From: Burkholderia dolosa
Lineage (GTDB): Bacteria; Pseudomonadota; Gammaproteobacteria; Burkholderiales; Burkholderiaceae
NCBI RefSeq assembly: GCF_902499135.1
Contig: NZ_CABVPR010000047.1
Span: forward strand, 1 to 45,049
Direction of reading: 5' to 3'
Length of the DNA stretch: 45,049 bases
Shown here: positions 1 to 13,005 of the stretch, piece after piece
Layout of the letters: every line of letters starts with the position of its first letter
Position numbering within the stretch: the stretch's first letter is position 1
Program-made: the position numbers and the translations under genes
The notes under the pieces: generated by a model
The model's input: the letters and a program-made list of their open reading frames with translations, nothing else
The model's database searches: none
What the model was told of the DNA's origin: nothing

Positions 1-1
1 G

Positions 2-2193
<2,192 letters not shown>

Positions 2194-2197
<4 letters not shown>

Positions 2198-2601
2198 TGA
2201 TCCGCTACACGCTCGATCCTGCCGAAGTCGAATGGACGGCCGTGCGCGCGCAAGGAGCCGGCGGACAGAACGTCAACAAGGTGTCGAGCGCGATTCATCT
2301 GCGCTTCGATATCCGCGCATCGTCGTTGCCGCCGGCGATCAAGGCGCGGCTCCTCGCGCTGTCCGACCAGCGCATCACGCGCGACGGCATCGTCGTGATC
2401 AAGTCGCAGGAGCATCGCACGCAGGAAAAGAATCGCGAGGCCGCGCTGGCACGGCTCGACGCGCTGATCCGCAGCGTCGCGATCACGCCGCGCGTACGCG
2501 TGCCGACGCGGCCCACGCGCGCGTCGAAGGAGCGGCGGCTCGAGCACAAGGCGCGCCGCAGCATCGTGAAATCGGCGCGCGGCAAGGTGTCCGGCGACTG
2601 A
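2194..2601 (+). CDS. arfB: Alternative ribosome-rescue factor / peptidyl-tRNA hydrolase ArfB (YaeJ)
   Basis: ArfB hydrolyses peptidyl-tRNA on ribosomes stalled without a stop codon. The 135-residue product matches the usual family length of about 140. It carries the catalytic GGQ in [19 protein letters not shown] near residues 27-30, as in class I release factors. The C-terminus is a Lys/Arg-rich tail ([20 protein letters not shown]) of the kind that inserts into the empty mRNA channel; there is no codon-recognition domain. The start ATG at 2194 overlaps the recD stop. A second ATG follows immediately, so the first residue is uncertain by one codon. Confidence 0.95.
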
Positions 2602-2643
2602 CGGACGATCGGCGCCGCCGTCCATCCGGCGCCGGCGATTGCG

Positions 2644-3924
2644 TCATCGCATCACGGTGCCGGCGCTGTCGAGCACGAAGTCGACGCAGAACACGACGAG
2701 CCGGTTCTGCGCGCGGATCGCGACCGCGGCCGTGTAGCAGTCGCGGCCTTCGGTCAGCGAGAAGTGCGGGCCCATCAGCGCGACGCGGCCGGGCGCGGCG
2801 ATCGCGCGCTGGAAGTACGGGCGCCGCGACCAGTTGCTGTGGGTTTCGGGGAAGAGCGGCGCGAGCCGCGTGCCGGCCGGCGGGCTGTCGTCCGCGTGCG
2901 CGCCGATCGACGGCAGGAACTGCTCGCCGACTTCGTCGGTGACGAACACGCGACGTGCGGCCGGCACCGCGAACACGCGTTGCGCCGCGTCTTCCAGGCT
3001 GCCGGTTGCGGAGAACGTCGCCGCGCCGGCAAGCACGAGCCGCTCGATCGCGTCGAAGCCCGGCTGCTCGGCGATCGCCGGCGTGTGCCGGCGCGCGATG
3101 AAACGTTGCCACGCGGCATCGAGCAGCGCGGGCGCGTCGGCGCTCGCATGTGCGATCGACGCATCGGGCTGGCCGAACTGGAAGCCCTGCACGAAATCGA
3201 TGTCGGCTTCCATCAGCGCCTGCAGAGCGTCGTCGCTCTCGACGCCTTCGGCAAGCACCATCGCACCGGCCTGGTGCAGCATCGACACGAGCGGATGCAT
3301 GATCCGGCGGTCCTCGGCGGAGCCGGTCGCGCGTTCGACGAGCGACCGGTCGAGCTTGACGATGTCGGGACGCGCGCGCCACACGCGGTCGAAGTTCGAG
3401 AAGCCGGTGCCGAAGTCGTCGATCGCGATCAGGAAGTCGCGGTGCTGGATCATGTCGATCGTGCGCGCCAGCGCAGCCTCGTCGCGCGCCGGCTGCTCGA
3501 CCACTTCGAGCACGATCCGGTTCGGCGGCAGCGCGAAATGCCGGCACAGCGCCTCGACGAACTCGCGCTGCACGAGGCCGGAATCGAGCACGCGCGGCGT
3601 CACGTTCAGGAACAGCCAGCCGTCGCCGATGCCTTGCGCGACGAAGTTGGCCGTATGCAGGCATCGTGCGAGCCGGTCGAGCAGTAGCGCATCGGCGGTG
3701 CTGCGCGTCTTGTCGAACAGTGCGGACGGCGACACCAGCGCGCCGTTCGCGTCGACGACGCGCAGCAGCGCTTCGTAGCCGACCACGCGCTTGTGCGTGA
3801 TCGACAGCACCGGCTGAAACACGCTGCGCAGCGTCGTATCGCGATACGTGGCGAGCCAGCCGCCGGGCGTCGCCGTCAGGCGTTCGAGGAGGGAGTCGAG
3901 CGACAGGTCGCGTGCGTGCTTCAT
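2644..3924 (-). CDS. EAL-domain cyclic-di-GMP phosphodiesterase with C-terminal sensory-type domain
   Basis: Predicted to hydrolyse c-di-GMP. The EAL domain (roughly residues 25-260) keeps its key residues: GYEALLR, the Asn in FLNVTP, the Glu in VLEVVEQ, DDFGTG, the Lys in IVKLDRSL, AEGVES and the Gln in FVQGFQFG. Activity is therefore plausible. The remaining roughly 160 residues look like a PDC/Cache-type ligand domain, with PYFQRAI, SLTEGRDCY and a final beta-strand run VVFCVDFVL. No transmembrane segment is evident, so a cytoplasmic sensor is likely. I chose ATG 3924 (MKHARDLSL) over an upstream alternative at 3981 because the extra 19 residues do not look conserved; neither start has a strong ribosome-binding site. 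The gene stands alone and converges on arfB. Confidence 0.88.
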   Translation of the reverse strand: MKHARDLSLDSLLERLTATPGGWLATYRDTTLRSVFQPVLSITHKRVVGYEALLRVVDANGALVSPSALFDKTRSTADALLLDRLARCLHTANFVAQGIGDGWLFLNVTPRVLDSGLVQREFVEALCRHFALPPNRIVLEVVEQPARDEAALARTIDMIQHRDFLIAIDDFGTGFSNFDRVWRARPDIVKLDRSLVERATGSAEDRRIMHPLVSMLHQAGAMVLAEGVESDDALQALMEADIDFVQGFQFGQPDASIAHASADAPALLDAAWQRFIARRHTPAIAEQPGFDAIERLVLAGAATFSATGSLEDAAQRVFAVPAARRVFVTDEVGEQFLPSIGAHADDSPPAGTRLAPLFPETHSNWSRRPYFQRAIAAPGRVALMGPHFSLTEGRDCYTAAVAIRAQNRLVVFCVDFVLDSAGTVMR

Positions 3925-4365
3925 GTCAACGCGGCCGGCGAGCGGGAGCAGCGGTATCGCGCAACGCGGAAGCGGTCGCACGTCCAGGTGCGCGCGGAAG
4001 AACGTGCGGCATCGGGACCGCCTTGTGCGAATGAGTGCTCCGAGTGTAGCGGGAATGGCCGCGCACGCGTATCAGGGTAACTCCAGACGCAAACGGTACA
4101 CCGGCGCGATCGCGCGGCGACATGTGCATGTGCGTGCTTGCGGGCCGCTGCCGAAATCGCGGTCGATCATCGGCGCGGTTTCGGGCTCATCCACGCACGA
4201 CGGTTCGCGCAGGCCGTTGCGCACCGCACCCGTCAATCCGCGCCCGAGCTCCCGCGAACGAAAGACGGCGAACGAAAGACGGCGAACGGCGCGCACCGGA
4301 CGCCGCCCGCGGCACGGCTCGCCGCGTCCGGCCCCGCGCAACCCGCACGCGCGCCAGCCTTCCCG
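3925..4365. other. Intergenic stretch with a 14-bp tandem duplication
   Basis: No convincing gene is seen between the EAL gene and the EamA gene. At 4256-4283 there are two perfect head-to-tail copies of GAACGAAAGACGGC, followed by a third partial GAAC. Short open frames here have no start signals or recognisable motifs. Confidence 0.6.
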
Positions 4366-5292
4366 TCAGGTCGCCGCGCCGCCGCGCGGTCCGAGCCCCG
4401 GAATCCGCTTGATCACGCCGGTCGCGAGCGCGGTGCCGACCAGCACGATCGCGCAGCCTTCGAGCATCACGACCGACACGCGTTCGTCGAGGAACAGCGC
4501 GCCCCACAGCAGCCCGAACACCGGGATCACGAACGTGACGGTGATTGCGCGCGCCGGGCCGACGTGCGCGATCAGATAGAAGAAGATGAAGTACGCGACG
4601 CCGGTGCACGCGACGCCGAGCGCGAGCACCGCGCCCCACGCATGCGCGCCGACCGGCGCGGCCGGCCACGTCGCGAGCGCGAACGGCAGCAGCAGGACGG
4701 TCGAGCCGATCATGCTGCCGGTCGCGTTGATCAGCGGATCGACGCCGCCGAGCTTGCGCTTCGTGTAGTTGGCCGCGATCCCGTACAGCAGCGTCGCGCC
4801 GAGCGCCGCGGCGGCCGCGAGCGCGGTCGCGCCGGCGCCGGTATCGCCGCCGGCGTTCGCGACCTGATCCCACACGAGCGTCAGCACGCCGGCAAAGCCG
4901 ATCACGAGGCCGAGCGCGCGCGGCAGCGACAGCTTGTCCTTCAGCCACAGGTACGCGACGAGCGCGCCCCACAGCGGCGTCGTCGCATTGATCACCGACG
5001 TCACGCCGGCCGAGAGCGTCAGTTCGGCAAACGCGAACAGGCAGAACGGCGCGCCCGAATTCAGCGTACCGACGACGAACAACGGCCACGCGTGGCGGCG
5101 CAACTGCGTGCCGAGCTCGGCCGCGCCGAAGCGCGTGAGCGCGAAGCCGATCAGAAACACCGCGCCGATGCCGACGCGCAGCGCCATCAGCGGCGCGACG
5201 CCGAATTCGGCGACCCCGACCCGGATGAACAGGAACGATGCGCCCCACAGGGCGGCGAGCACGGTCAGCAGCACGGCGTTTTTGGGTGACAT
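4366..5292 (-). CDS. EamA/DMT-superfamily transporter
   Basis: A 308-residue inner-membrane protein with about ten hydrophobic segments arranged as two EamA repeats (roughly residues 5-135 and 155-295). Diagnostic stretches are LWGASFLFIRVG at the N-terminus, ATTPLWGALVAYLWLKD closing repeat one, and IPVFGLLWGALFLDE closing repeat two. DMT proteins of this type export or exchange small metabolites, often amino acids; the substrate cannot be read from sequence. The length is typical. It is monocistronic, with no regulator beside it. Confidence 0.9.
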   Translation of the reverse strand: MSPKNAVLLTVLAALWGASFLFIRVGVAEFGVAPLMALRVGIGAVFLIGFALTRFGAAELGTQLRRHAWPLFVVGTLNSGAPFCLFAFAELTLSAGVTSVINATTPLWGALVAYLWLKDKLSLPRALGLVIGFAGVLTLVWDQVANAGGDTGAGATALAAAAALGATLLYGIAANYTKRKLGGVDPLINATGSMIGSTVLLLPFALATWPAAPVGAHAWGAVLALGVACTGVAYFIFFYLIAHVGPARAITVTFVIPVFGLLWGALFLDERVSVVMLEGCAIVLVGTALATGVIKRIPGLGPRGGAAT

Positions 5293-5430
5293 CGGTCGGG
5301 AGGAGGCGAGGACGGGACGGAGTGCATCTTACACCCCGCGACGACGCGGGCGTTTCACGATCGGATGAAACGACAAGAAACGGGATGTCGGCCGTCGACC
5401 GCGCGAGATCGGACGCGCGGCGGCGGCCGC

Positions 5431-5685
5431 TCAATGGTGATGATGCCAGCCGCCGCGTCCGCCGAAGCCGAAGTTCAGCGACAGCGACGGTCCCCAGTAC
5501 GGGCCCCACGCCGGTGCGTAGACCGGCGCCGGATAGTAGTACGCGGGGCCCGGATCGACGTATACCGGCGCAGCCTGCACGGGCGCGGCCGTGTAATAGC
5601 CGGACGGATAGTAGCCGTACGGGTAATAGCAGCCGGCGAGCGTCGTGCAGGCGACGGCCGCCGCGACGAAAGTCCTGATCATCAT
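5431..5685 (-). CDS. Small Tyr/Pro-rich lipoprotein with His-rich tail
   Basis: An 84-residue predicted lipoprotein. The signal peptide (MMIRTFVAAAVACTTLAGC) ends in a lipobox LAGC with Cys 19. The mature part is very rich in Tyr, Pro, Ala and Gly (for example YYPYGYYPSGYY) and ends in four His residues. Similar short Tyr/Pro-rich envelope lipoproteins are common in Burkholderiales, without known function. The aromatic and His content would suit cell-wall or metal contact, but that is inference. It ends 139 bases from the start of the divergently oriented-by-distance EamA gene on the same strand and has its own spacing. Confidence 0.75.
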   Translation of the reverse strand: MMIRTFVAAAVACTTLAGCYYPYGYYPSGYYTAAPVQAAPVYVDPGPAYYYPAPVYAPAWGPYWGPSLSLNFGFGGRGGWHHHH

Positions 5686-5816
5686 GTCTCTCCGGCCACG
5701 CCGACGAGCGGCGGATGATTAAGCTTAGGCCGCGCGACGATGACACGATGTGCGAAACGGTAACGGATCATTTCGGCGACGACGCGCGGCGCATCGCGAC
5801 AGCGCTGCATGCGCAT

Positions 5817-5850
5817 GCGAAAACGGCGCTTTCGCGAACGAAAGCGCCGT
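5817..5850 (-). terminator. Rho-independent terminator of the glycine-zipper lipoprotein gene
   Basis: Perfect 12-bp stem (5823-5834 with 5839-5850). Read on the minus strand the loop is TTCG and the 3' arm runs into TTTTCG. It lies 55 bases beyond the stop codon of the lipoprotein gene at 5906-6118. Confidence 0.85.
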
Positions 5851-5905
5851 CTGACGAAAAGCCTGCCGCACGTCGCGCAGCGAGACGCGCGGGCGGGAAA
5901 GCCGC

Positions 5906-6118
5906 TTACTTGCCGACCTGGTTGCCGATGAGGCCGCCCGCGGCCGCACCGCCGAGCGTCGACAGCGCGTTGCCGCCGATCGCCGCGCCGGCGACGCCGC
6001 CGACGCCCGCACCGATTGCCGTGTCGCGCTGACGCCTCGTCATCGAGTCGCAGGCCGACAGGCTGGCCACCGTCGCGACGAGGAGCGCGCATACCCCAAT
6101 ACGCCGAATCGAATTCAT
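5906..6118 (-). CDS. Glycine-zipper (OsmB/SlyB-like) outer-membrane lipoprotein
   Basis: A 70-residue lipoprotein. The signal peptide ends at a lipobox SLSAC, with the Cys near residue 23. The mature part begins DSMTRRQRDTAIGAG and is dominated by a glycine-zipper two-helix segment (GVGGVAGAAIGG then LGGAAAGGLIGNQVGK). This is the 2TM glycine-zipper pattern of OsmB and related envelope-stress lipoproteins. The ATG at 6118 is chosen because a good AAGGAC ribosome-binding site lies 5' of it; a 19-residue upstream extension lacks one. A terminator follows at 5817-5850. Role in envelope integrity is inferred from family. Confidence 0.85.
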   Translation of the reverse strand: MNSIRRIGVCALLVATVASLSACDSMTRRQRDTAIGAGVGGVAGAAIGGNALSTLGGAAAGGLIGNQVGK

Positions 6119-6283
6119 GATCGTTGTCCTTGCGGTAATGAACGGAAGGCGCGCGGCCGACCGGCGGCCGCGCATGAATTCAATCTACGCGCGGCTCTGC
6201 GCGGCTGCTGTAAGGACTTGTTAAGCGGTTGCCGGTTTCGTAATGAATTGTTTCGCTACCGTGGCCAGGCACGCGACGTGCGC

Positions 6284-6309
6284 AAAAAAGCCCGCTCGAA
6301 AGCGGGCTT
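6284..6309 (-). terminator. Rho-independent terminator of thiC
   Basis: Perfect 9-bp stem (6288-6296 with 6301-6309) whose loop on the minus strand is TTCG, followed by six T residues on that strand. It sits just past the thiC stop codon at 6347. Confidence 0.92.
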
Positions 6310-6346
6310 CGTGCGTCGCGTCGCGGCCCTGCGCGGCCGCCGCGCG

Positions 6347-8518
<2,172 letters not shown>

Positions 8519-8704
8519 GGCAAACGATACACCGGCTCGGCGGCGGTTTCAACCGGGAGCGGCGCGGACGGCGCCGCCGCGGCGAGCGCCGCCGATCGCA
8601 TGCGGCACGGTGTGCAGTGCAGCATGCTGCGCGGCTGCACGGTGCCGCGCGCAGGCCGGCCGAGGCCGAGCGGCGCAGCATCGCGTCCGTCGTTTTCCGC
8701 CGTC

Positions 8705-8716
8705 GAAAAATTTTTC
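8705..8716. promoter_or_regulatory. AT palindrome upstream of the MXKDX gene
   Basis: GAAAAATTTTTC is a perfect 12-bp palindrome 73 bases 5' of the MXKDX start, in otherwise GC-rich DNA. It could be part of a promoter UP element or an operator. No bound factor can be named. Confidence 0.35.
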
Positions 8717-8788
8717 CTGCATGGCTGTCATTTCGGCGGCCGTCGTTCGTCTATTCGGCTCCTCGAACCCATGTACAGGAGAGACGTC

Positions 8789-9046
8789 ATGAAAAACGTA
8801 TTGCTCGCCGCCTGCGTCGCGGCATTTGCGGCGATGGCAACCGCTGCGCACGCGCAGAACGATGCGATGTCGAAGGACGGCATGTCGATGTCGAAAGACG
8901 CGATGGGCCACGACGCGATGGCGAAGGACGGCGCGATGAAGAAGGGCGCAATGAAAAAGCACGCGATGAAGAAGGATGCGATGGGCCACGACGCGATGTC
9001 GAAGGGCGATGCGATGAAGAAGGACGCGATGAGTCCGTCGAACTGA
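8789..9046 (+). CDS. Periplasmic Met-rich pentapeptide MXKDX-repeat protein
   Basis: An 85-residue exported peptide. The signal peptide (about residues 1-22) ends at AHAQ. The mature 63 residues consist of repeats such as DAMSKDG, DAMGHD, GAMKKG and DAMKKDA, giving 12 Met with alternating Lys and Asp plus a few His. This is the MXKDX repeat family of beta- and alpha-proteobacteria, whose function is not established. A strong AGGAG site precedes ATG 8789. It lies 86 bases before a cytochrome b561-like gene and a molybdoenzyme, forming a likely three-gene unit. By analogy with the Azospira MrpX-YedY1 pair, it may serve as a methionine sink for oxidants; metal binding is an alternative. Confidence 0.85.
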   Translation: MKNVLLAACVAAFAAMATAAHAQNDAMSKDGMSMSKDAMGHDAMAKDGAMKKGAMKKHAMKKDAMGHDAMSKGDAMKKDAMSPSN

Positions 9047-9132
9047 TCCTGAATCGATGCACGCAGTGCGCGCCGCGGGCCGCAGCCGCCGCGCGCGTCC
9101 TGTGTCCCGTCCGTTCGTCCCGGGGGGTTGCG

Positions 9133-9765
9133 ATGCAAACCGTTCGTGCAACCGATCGCGCGCCGGCGACGCCGCCCGCGCCGATCATCCATCCGCGATG
9201 GGTGCGCGCGAGTCATTGGCTCAACGCGATCGCGGCGATCGTGATGGCGTTGTCCGGCTGGCGCATCTACGACGCATCGCCGCTCTATCCGCCGTTCACG
9301 TTTGCGCACGGCATCACGCTCGGCGGCTGGCTCGGCGGCGCGCTGCAATGGCATTTCGCGGCGATGTGGCTGCTCGTCGGCAACGGGCTGTTCTACGTCG
9401 CGATGTCGGTCGCGACCGGGCGCTTCGCGCGCAAGCTGCTGCCCGTCACGCCGGCGGCGGTGTGGCGCGACCTGCGCGCCGCGTTGCACGGCCGGCTGTC
9501 GCACGGCGACCTCAGTGTCTACAACGCGGTGCAGCGTGCCGCGTACCTGATCGCGATTGCGGACCTCGTGCTGCTGGTGCTGTCGGGCATCGCGGTCTGG
9601 AAGTCCGTGCAGTTTCCGTTGCTGCGCGAGCTGTTCGGCGGCTACGACCGTGCGCGCGTCGTGCACTTCTGGGCGATGTCGCTGCTCGTCGCGTTTTTCG
9701 CCGTACACGTCGCGATGGCGCTGCGCGTGCCGCGCTCGCTGCTCGCGATGCTGCGCGGCCGCTGA
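9133..9765 (+). CDS. Cytochrome b561-type membrane subunit
   Basis: A 210-residue inner-membrane protein with four hydrophobic segments, fitting the di-heme cytochrome b561/Ni-Fe hydrogenase b-type family. Candidate heme-ligand His residues are in WVRASHWLNA near the start, FAHGITLGG and LQWHFAAMW in the middle, and RVVHFWAMS plus AVHVAMAL at the end. In family members of this kind the protein carries quinol electrons to a periplasmic partner. The next gene, 29 bases downstream, encodes a sulfite-oxidase-type molybdoenzyme, so this is its probable electron donor, replacing the MsrQ/YedZ subunit. ATG 9133 follows a GGGGGG stretch. Confidence 0.85.
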   Translation: MQTVRATDRAPATPPAPIIHPRWVRASHWLNAIAAIVMALSGWRIYDASPLYPPFTFAHGITLGGWLGGALQWHFAAMWLLVGNGLFYVAMSVATGRFARKLLPVTPAAVWRDLRAALHGRLSHGDLSVYNAVQRAAYLIAIADLVLLVLSGIAVWKSVQFPLLRELFGGYDRARVVHFWAMSLLVAFFAVHVAMALRVPRSLLAMLRGR

Positions 9766-9794
9766 TCCGCGCGTCGCGGACGAAGGAGTGGATC

Positions 9795-10583
9795 ATGTCG
9801 CAATCTGAAAACGCGCGCACGCGTTCGCGCTGGACGCTCGACCGCAAGTCGCTCGAACTCGACGTGCGCCGCGAACTCGAGATGCCGGCGCGGCGGCTTT
9901 TCAACCGACGCATCCTGACGCTCGGCGGCCTCGCGATGCTGACCGGCTGCACGCTGCAGGACGACGCGTCGGTCGACACGTTTCTCGAGAACGTGTCGCG
10001 GATGAACGATCGCGTGCAGGCGTGGCTGTTCAGCGGCGCACGGCTTGCGCCGACCTATGCCGAAGCCGACATCACGCGGCCGTTCCCGTTCAATGCGTAC
10101 TACGCGATCGACGACGTGCCGCACGTCGATGCGGCGGCCTATCGGCTCGTGCTGTCGGGCCGCGTGACCGGCAAGCGCGTGTGGACGCTCGACGAGCTGC
10201 GCGCACTGCCGCACGCGGAGCAGATCACGCGGCATATCTGCGTGGAAGGGTGGAGCGCGATCGGCCGCTGGGGCGGCACGCCGTTCGGCGCATTCCTTGC
10301 GCGCGCGGGGGCCGACACGCACGCGAAATACGTCGGCTTCAAATGCGCGGACGACTACTACGAAAGCATCGACATGCCGACCGCGCTGCATCCGCAGACG
10401 CTGCTCGCGTTCGACTACGACGGCCGGCGGCTCCCGCCCGAATACGGCTTCCCGATGAAGCTGCGGATTCCGACCAAGCTCGGCTACAAGAACCCGAAGC
10501 ACATCATGGAAATCTTCGTGACCGACACGTATCCGGGCGGCTATTGGGTCGATCAGGGGTACAACTGGTTCGGCGGATCGTGA
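9795..10583 (+). CDS. Tat-exported molybdopterin-dependent oxidoreductase (YedY/MsrP-like)
   Basis: A 262-residue protein of the sulfite-oxidase molybdopterin fold. An N-terminal twin-arginine segment (ARRLFNRR, about residues 32-39) precedes a hydrophobic stretch ending LTGC (Cys 52), so it may be a Tat-exported lipoprotein. The putative Mo-coordinating cysteine is Cys 149 in RHICVEGWSAIGRWGG. Further family features are GFKCADDYYESIDM and the C-terminal IPTKLGYKNPKHI. The GAAGGAG ribosome site at 9781 fits ATG 9795. With the upstream b-type cytochrome and the Met-rich peptide it forms a plausible periplasmic methionine-sulfoxide reductase system, but other S- or N-oxide substrates are possible. 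Confidence 0.87.
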   Translation: MSQSENARTRSRWTLDRKSLELDVRRELEMPARRLFNRRILTLGGLAMLTGCTLQDDASVDTFLENVSRMNDRVQAWLFSGARLAPTYAEADITRPFPFNAYYAIDDVPHVDAAAYRLVLSGRVTGKRVWTLDELRALPHAEQITRHICVEGWSAIGRWGGTPFGAFLARAGADTHAKYVGFKCADDYYESIDMPTALHPQTLLAFDYDGRRLPPEYGFPMKLRIPTKLGYKNPKHIMEIFVTDTYPGGYWVDQGYNWFGGS

Positions 10584-10913
10584 CACCCTGCGATTCGTTG
10601 TGATCGGCGCTGCGCGGGCCGTCCCGGTCGTGCGAGTCTTGCCGCCGCCTGTGCGGCGGGATGCACACGGGCATCGCAAATTTCGGACAAGTCCCATTGT
10701 TGGCCGATCGTATCGACCCGTAGCATCTGTCGGACCGTTGTCGCTGCATGCGTACGTGCCGGCGCGGCACGGCTGCCGCCGTGTCGCCGACGAATCCGCG
10801 TCGCGACACAGTGGGATCCGTCCCATCCACCGGGCCGGAATCGAACGCCGCGCATTTGCGCGGGCGCTTCGTCCGGGTCTCCTGTCAATCTCGTTCGTGA
10901 TGAAGCATCGAAT
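10584..10913. other. Intergenic region before the metalloprotease gene
   Basis: 330 bases without a supportable gene, terminator hairpin or recognisable promoter. It should contain the promoter for the disrupted protease gene. Confidence 0.5.
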
Positions 10914-12683
10914 ATGAATCGACTCGTAACGTGGCGCGGTATGGTGTCGGGTGCGTTGTGCGCGGTTGCGCTGTCGGCGTGCGGGGGCGGAGATACCGAT
11001 GCGTCGGCAGTCGCCGGGCTCGAGCGTGAAGTCGAACCTGCATAGCCGGTGAAGCCGGAGCAGGAAATCGTCGCGGACGGCGCGGTGGTCTCCAGCGAGC
11101 CGGGCGCTCCGTCCGATCCGTCGTATCCGCCGCCGGCCGCGCCGCGGCACGGCGAACCGTCGCCGGCGTCCGGTCCGCCCGCGATGGTGCGACGGGCGCT
11201 GGAGCTTCGCGCGACGACCGACGCGTCTTCACCGCACGATCAGCGCGACGCGTTCGACAACCGGCTCGCGATCAGGAATCTGGCGACCGGAGAGGAGCTT
11301 TGTCTCGCGATGTCGACGAGCAACGGTACCTATGTCGGCTTCCAGTCGTGCAACGGATCGGATGCGCAGCGCTGGCGCATGGTCCGTGCGACGAGCGGCT
11401 ACTTCAACGTGAAGAACGTGCTGGCCGAGGCGCAGGGCAGGGACGTTTGTCTGCGCGCGGCGCCGTGGAGCCCGGGGCCGGTCAACCTGTCGCCGTGCGC
11501 CGGTGCCGACTATCCGACGACGCGACTCTGGCGCGCCGGCGCCGATGCGAATGGCACGTTCACGATGCAGAACAAGCACTGGACCGATATCGGCCGCAGC
11601 GCGTCACTGCAAGCGACGGAGCGGACGATCGCGATGTTGCCTGCTGCCGACGGGGCTGCGGCGCGCTGGACTTACGATGGCGAACTGCCGTCGCCGGTGC
11701 GCGCCGTGACGGGCGAGCGCCGTGTACTGCTGGTATCAGGGCATTTCGCGGGCCAGCAGGCGAATCCTGCCGAACCGGTGCGCAAGGCGGTGTTCGGTGA
11801 CGGCGACGATTTCGCGTCGCTCGCGCACTACGTCAAGTTGGCGTCGCGCGGCAAGTTGACGTTGAGCGGCACGATGCTGACGGACGTCGATCTGGGCGCC
11901 TTTCCGGCCGGCTGCCAGTCGGGCGCGATTCTCGCTCAGGCGCGCGCCGCTGCACTCGCGCGAGGTGTCGATCCGGGCCGGTTCGATTACCTGTTCATCG
12001 ATTATCCGCGCTCGAGCGAATGCAAATTCGCCGGGCTTGCGGCGCGGCCTGGACAATGGATTCTGTCGAACGGCGCCGGTACTGCATACTGGATGTGGGC
12101 GCACGAATTCGGTCACGGGCTCGGCGCCGGGCATCCCGATTCACTGCGGGACTGTCCGACGGCGGATGGTGCGGTGATGCTCGGCACCGGTTGCGCGAGC
12201 GGTGGTGTCGACGATCCGACCGATACAGTGGGCGGTGGCGGACGGCGGATGTATCCGGTCGACTATCAGCTGTTCGCCGGGTGGCTCGACGATGAAGACG
12301 TGCCGACGCTCGTCAAGCCGGGCACGTATCGCCTGGCGCCGCTCTGGAGCACGTTGCCGGGCAAGCAGGGCTATCGCTTGCGTCGCGCGGACGGTTCTGT
12401 GCTGTTACTCGAATTTCGCCGGCCTATAGGCGCGAAGGGCACATTCGAGGATTGGCCCGACACGTCACCGTTTGTCAATGGCGTAACCGTACGTATCGTC
12501 CGCTACCCGGGCAGCGCGATCCAGAACACGCTCGTCGACACGACGCCGGGCAGCAAGGACGGTATGAAGGACGCGCCGCTGATGCCGGGGCAGTCGCTCG
12601 TCGACACGTTGTCCGGGCGACGCATCAGCGTGCTGTCGGCCGACGGGAGCGGCGCCGTCGTGCACATCGAGCCGGCGTCGTGA
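10914..12683 (+). pseudogene. Lectin-domain secreted zinc metalloprotease (M11/gametolysin-like), interrupted by an in-frame amber codon
   Basis: ATG 10914 begins a lipoprotein signal peptide (MNRLVTWRGM, then hydrophobic, lipobox ALSAC at residues 19-23, followed by GGG). At codon 44 (11043-11045) a TAG stops it. The same frame then stays open to 12683. The downstream part has a ricin-type lectin-like region (NLATGEELCLAMS, QSCNGSDAQRW) and a peptidase with zinc motif HEFGHGLGAGH at codons 397-407, preceded by WMWA. These fit secreted gametolysin-like M11 metalloproteases. A single C-to-T change (CAG to TAG) would explain the stop. A GTG at 11049 could restart translation, but that product would lack the signal peptide and be cytoplasmic. 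Read-through, suppression or assembly error are alternatives. Otherwise the coding sequence looks undecayed, so inactivation is recent. Confidence 0.85.
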
Positions 12684-13005
12684 AGCCGCATCGCGTTACG
12701 GGCCATGGAGCCGATGCGACGAAGTACTCGGTGTCGCGCTGAAACGTCAGTCGACAAGCTTTCAGACCGGCCGCAGACTCCCTTTCGAATCCTTGATGCC
12801 ATAATGCCGGGCGTGCGCGGCCGATGCGGTCCCGCCGCGTCATCGTCCGTCTGCCGCCGCTTGCCGGTTCTTCTTCGTCGCCGTTCGCACTGCCATGTCG
12901 TTCCGCACGCTCGTCCCCGCCTTCCCGGTCCCGTCAGGGCCGTTTGCCGGCATCGCCGGCGCCTTCGAGCGGAGCACGCGAACCGCCGTGCGGGCAGGCT
13001 GAACG
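12684..13005. other. Intergenic region before the EamA gene
   Basis: 322 bases with no gene, RNA structure or convincing promoter recognised. Confidence 0.5.

Noticed and set aside
4138-5289. 383-codon plus-strand frame
   Set aside because: Antisense of the EamA gene, low-complexity Arg/Asp/His, no start signal.
5431-5442. His-tag from a cloning vector
   Set aside because: Only four His codons with natural flanks, in a lipoprotein of native composition.
9057-9794. Upstream extension of the molybdoenzyme frame
   Set aside because: Reads antiphase through the cytochrome gene; the start at 9795 has a good ribosome site and Tat signal.
11049-12683. Separate cytoplasmic protease starting at GTG 11049
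   Set aside because: A preceding in-frame lipoprotein signal peptide and the HExxH secreted-protease fold show the gene starts at 10914; restart would leave the protein unexported.
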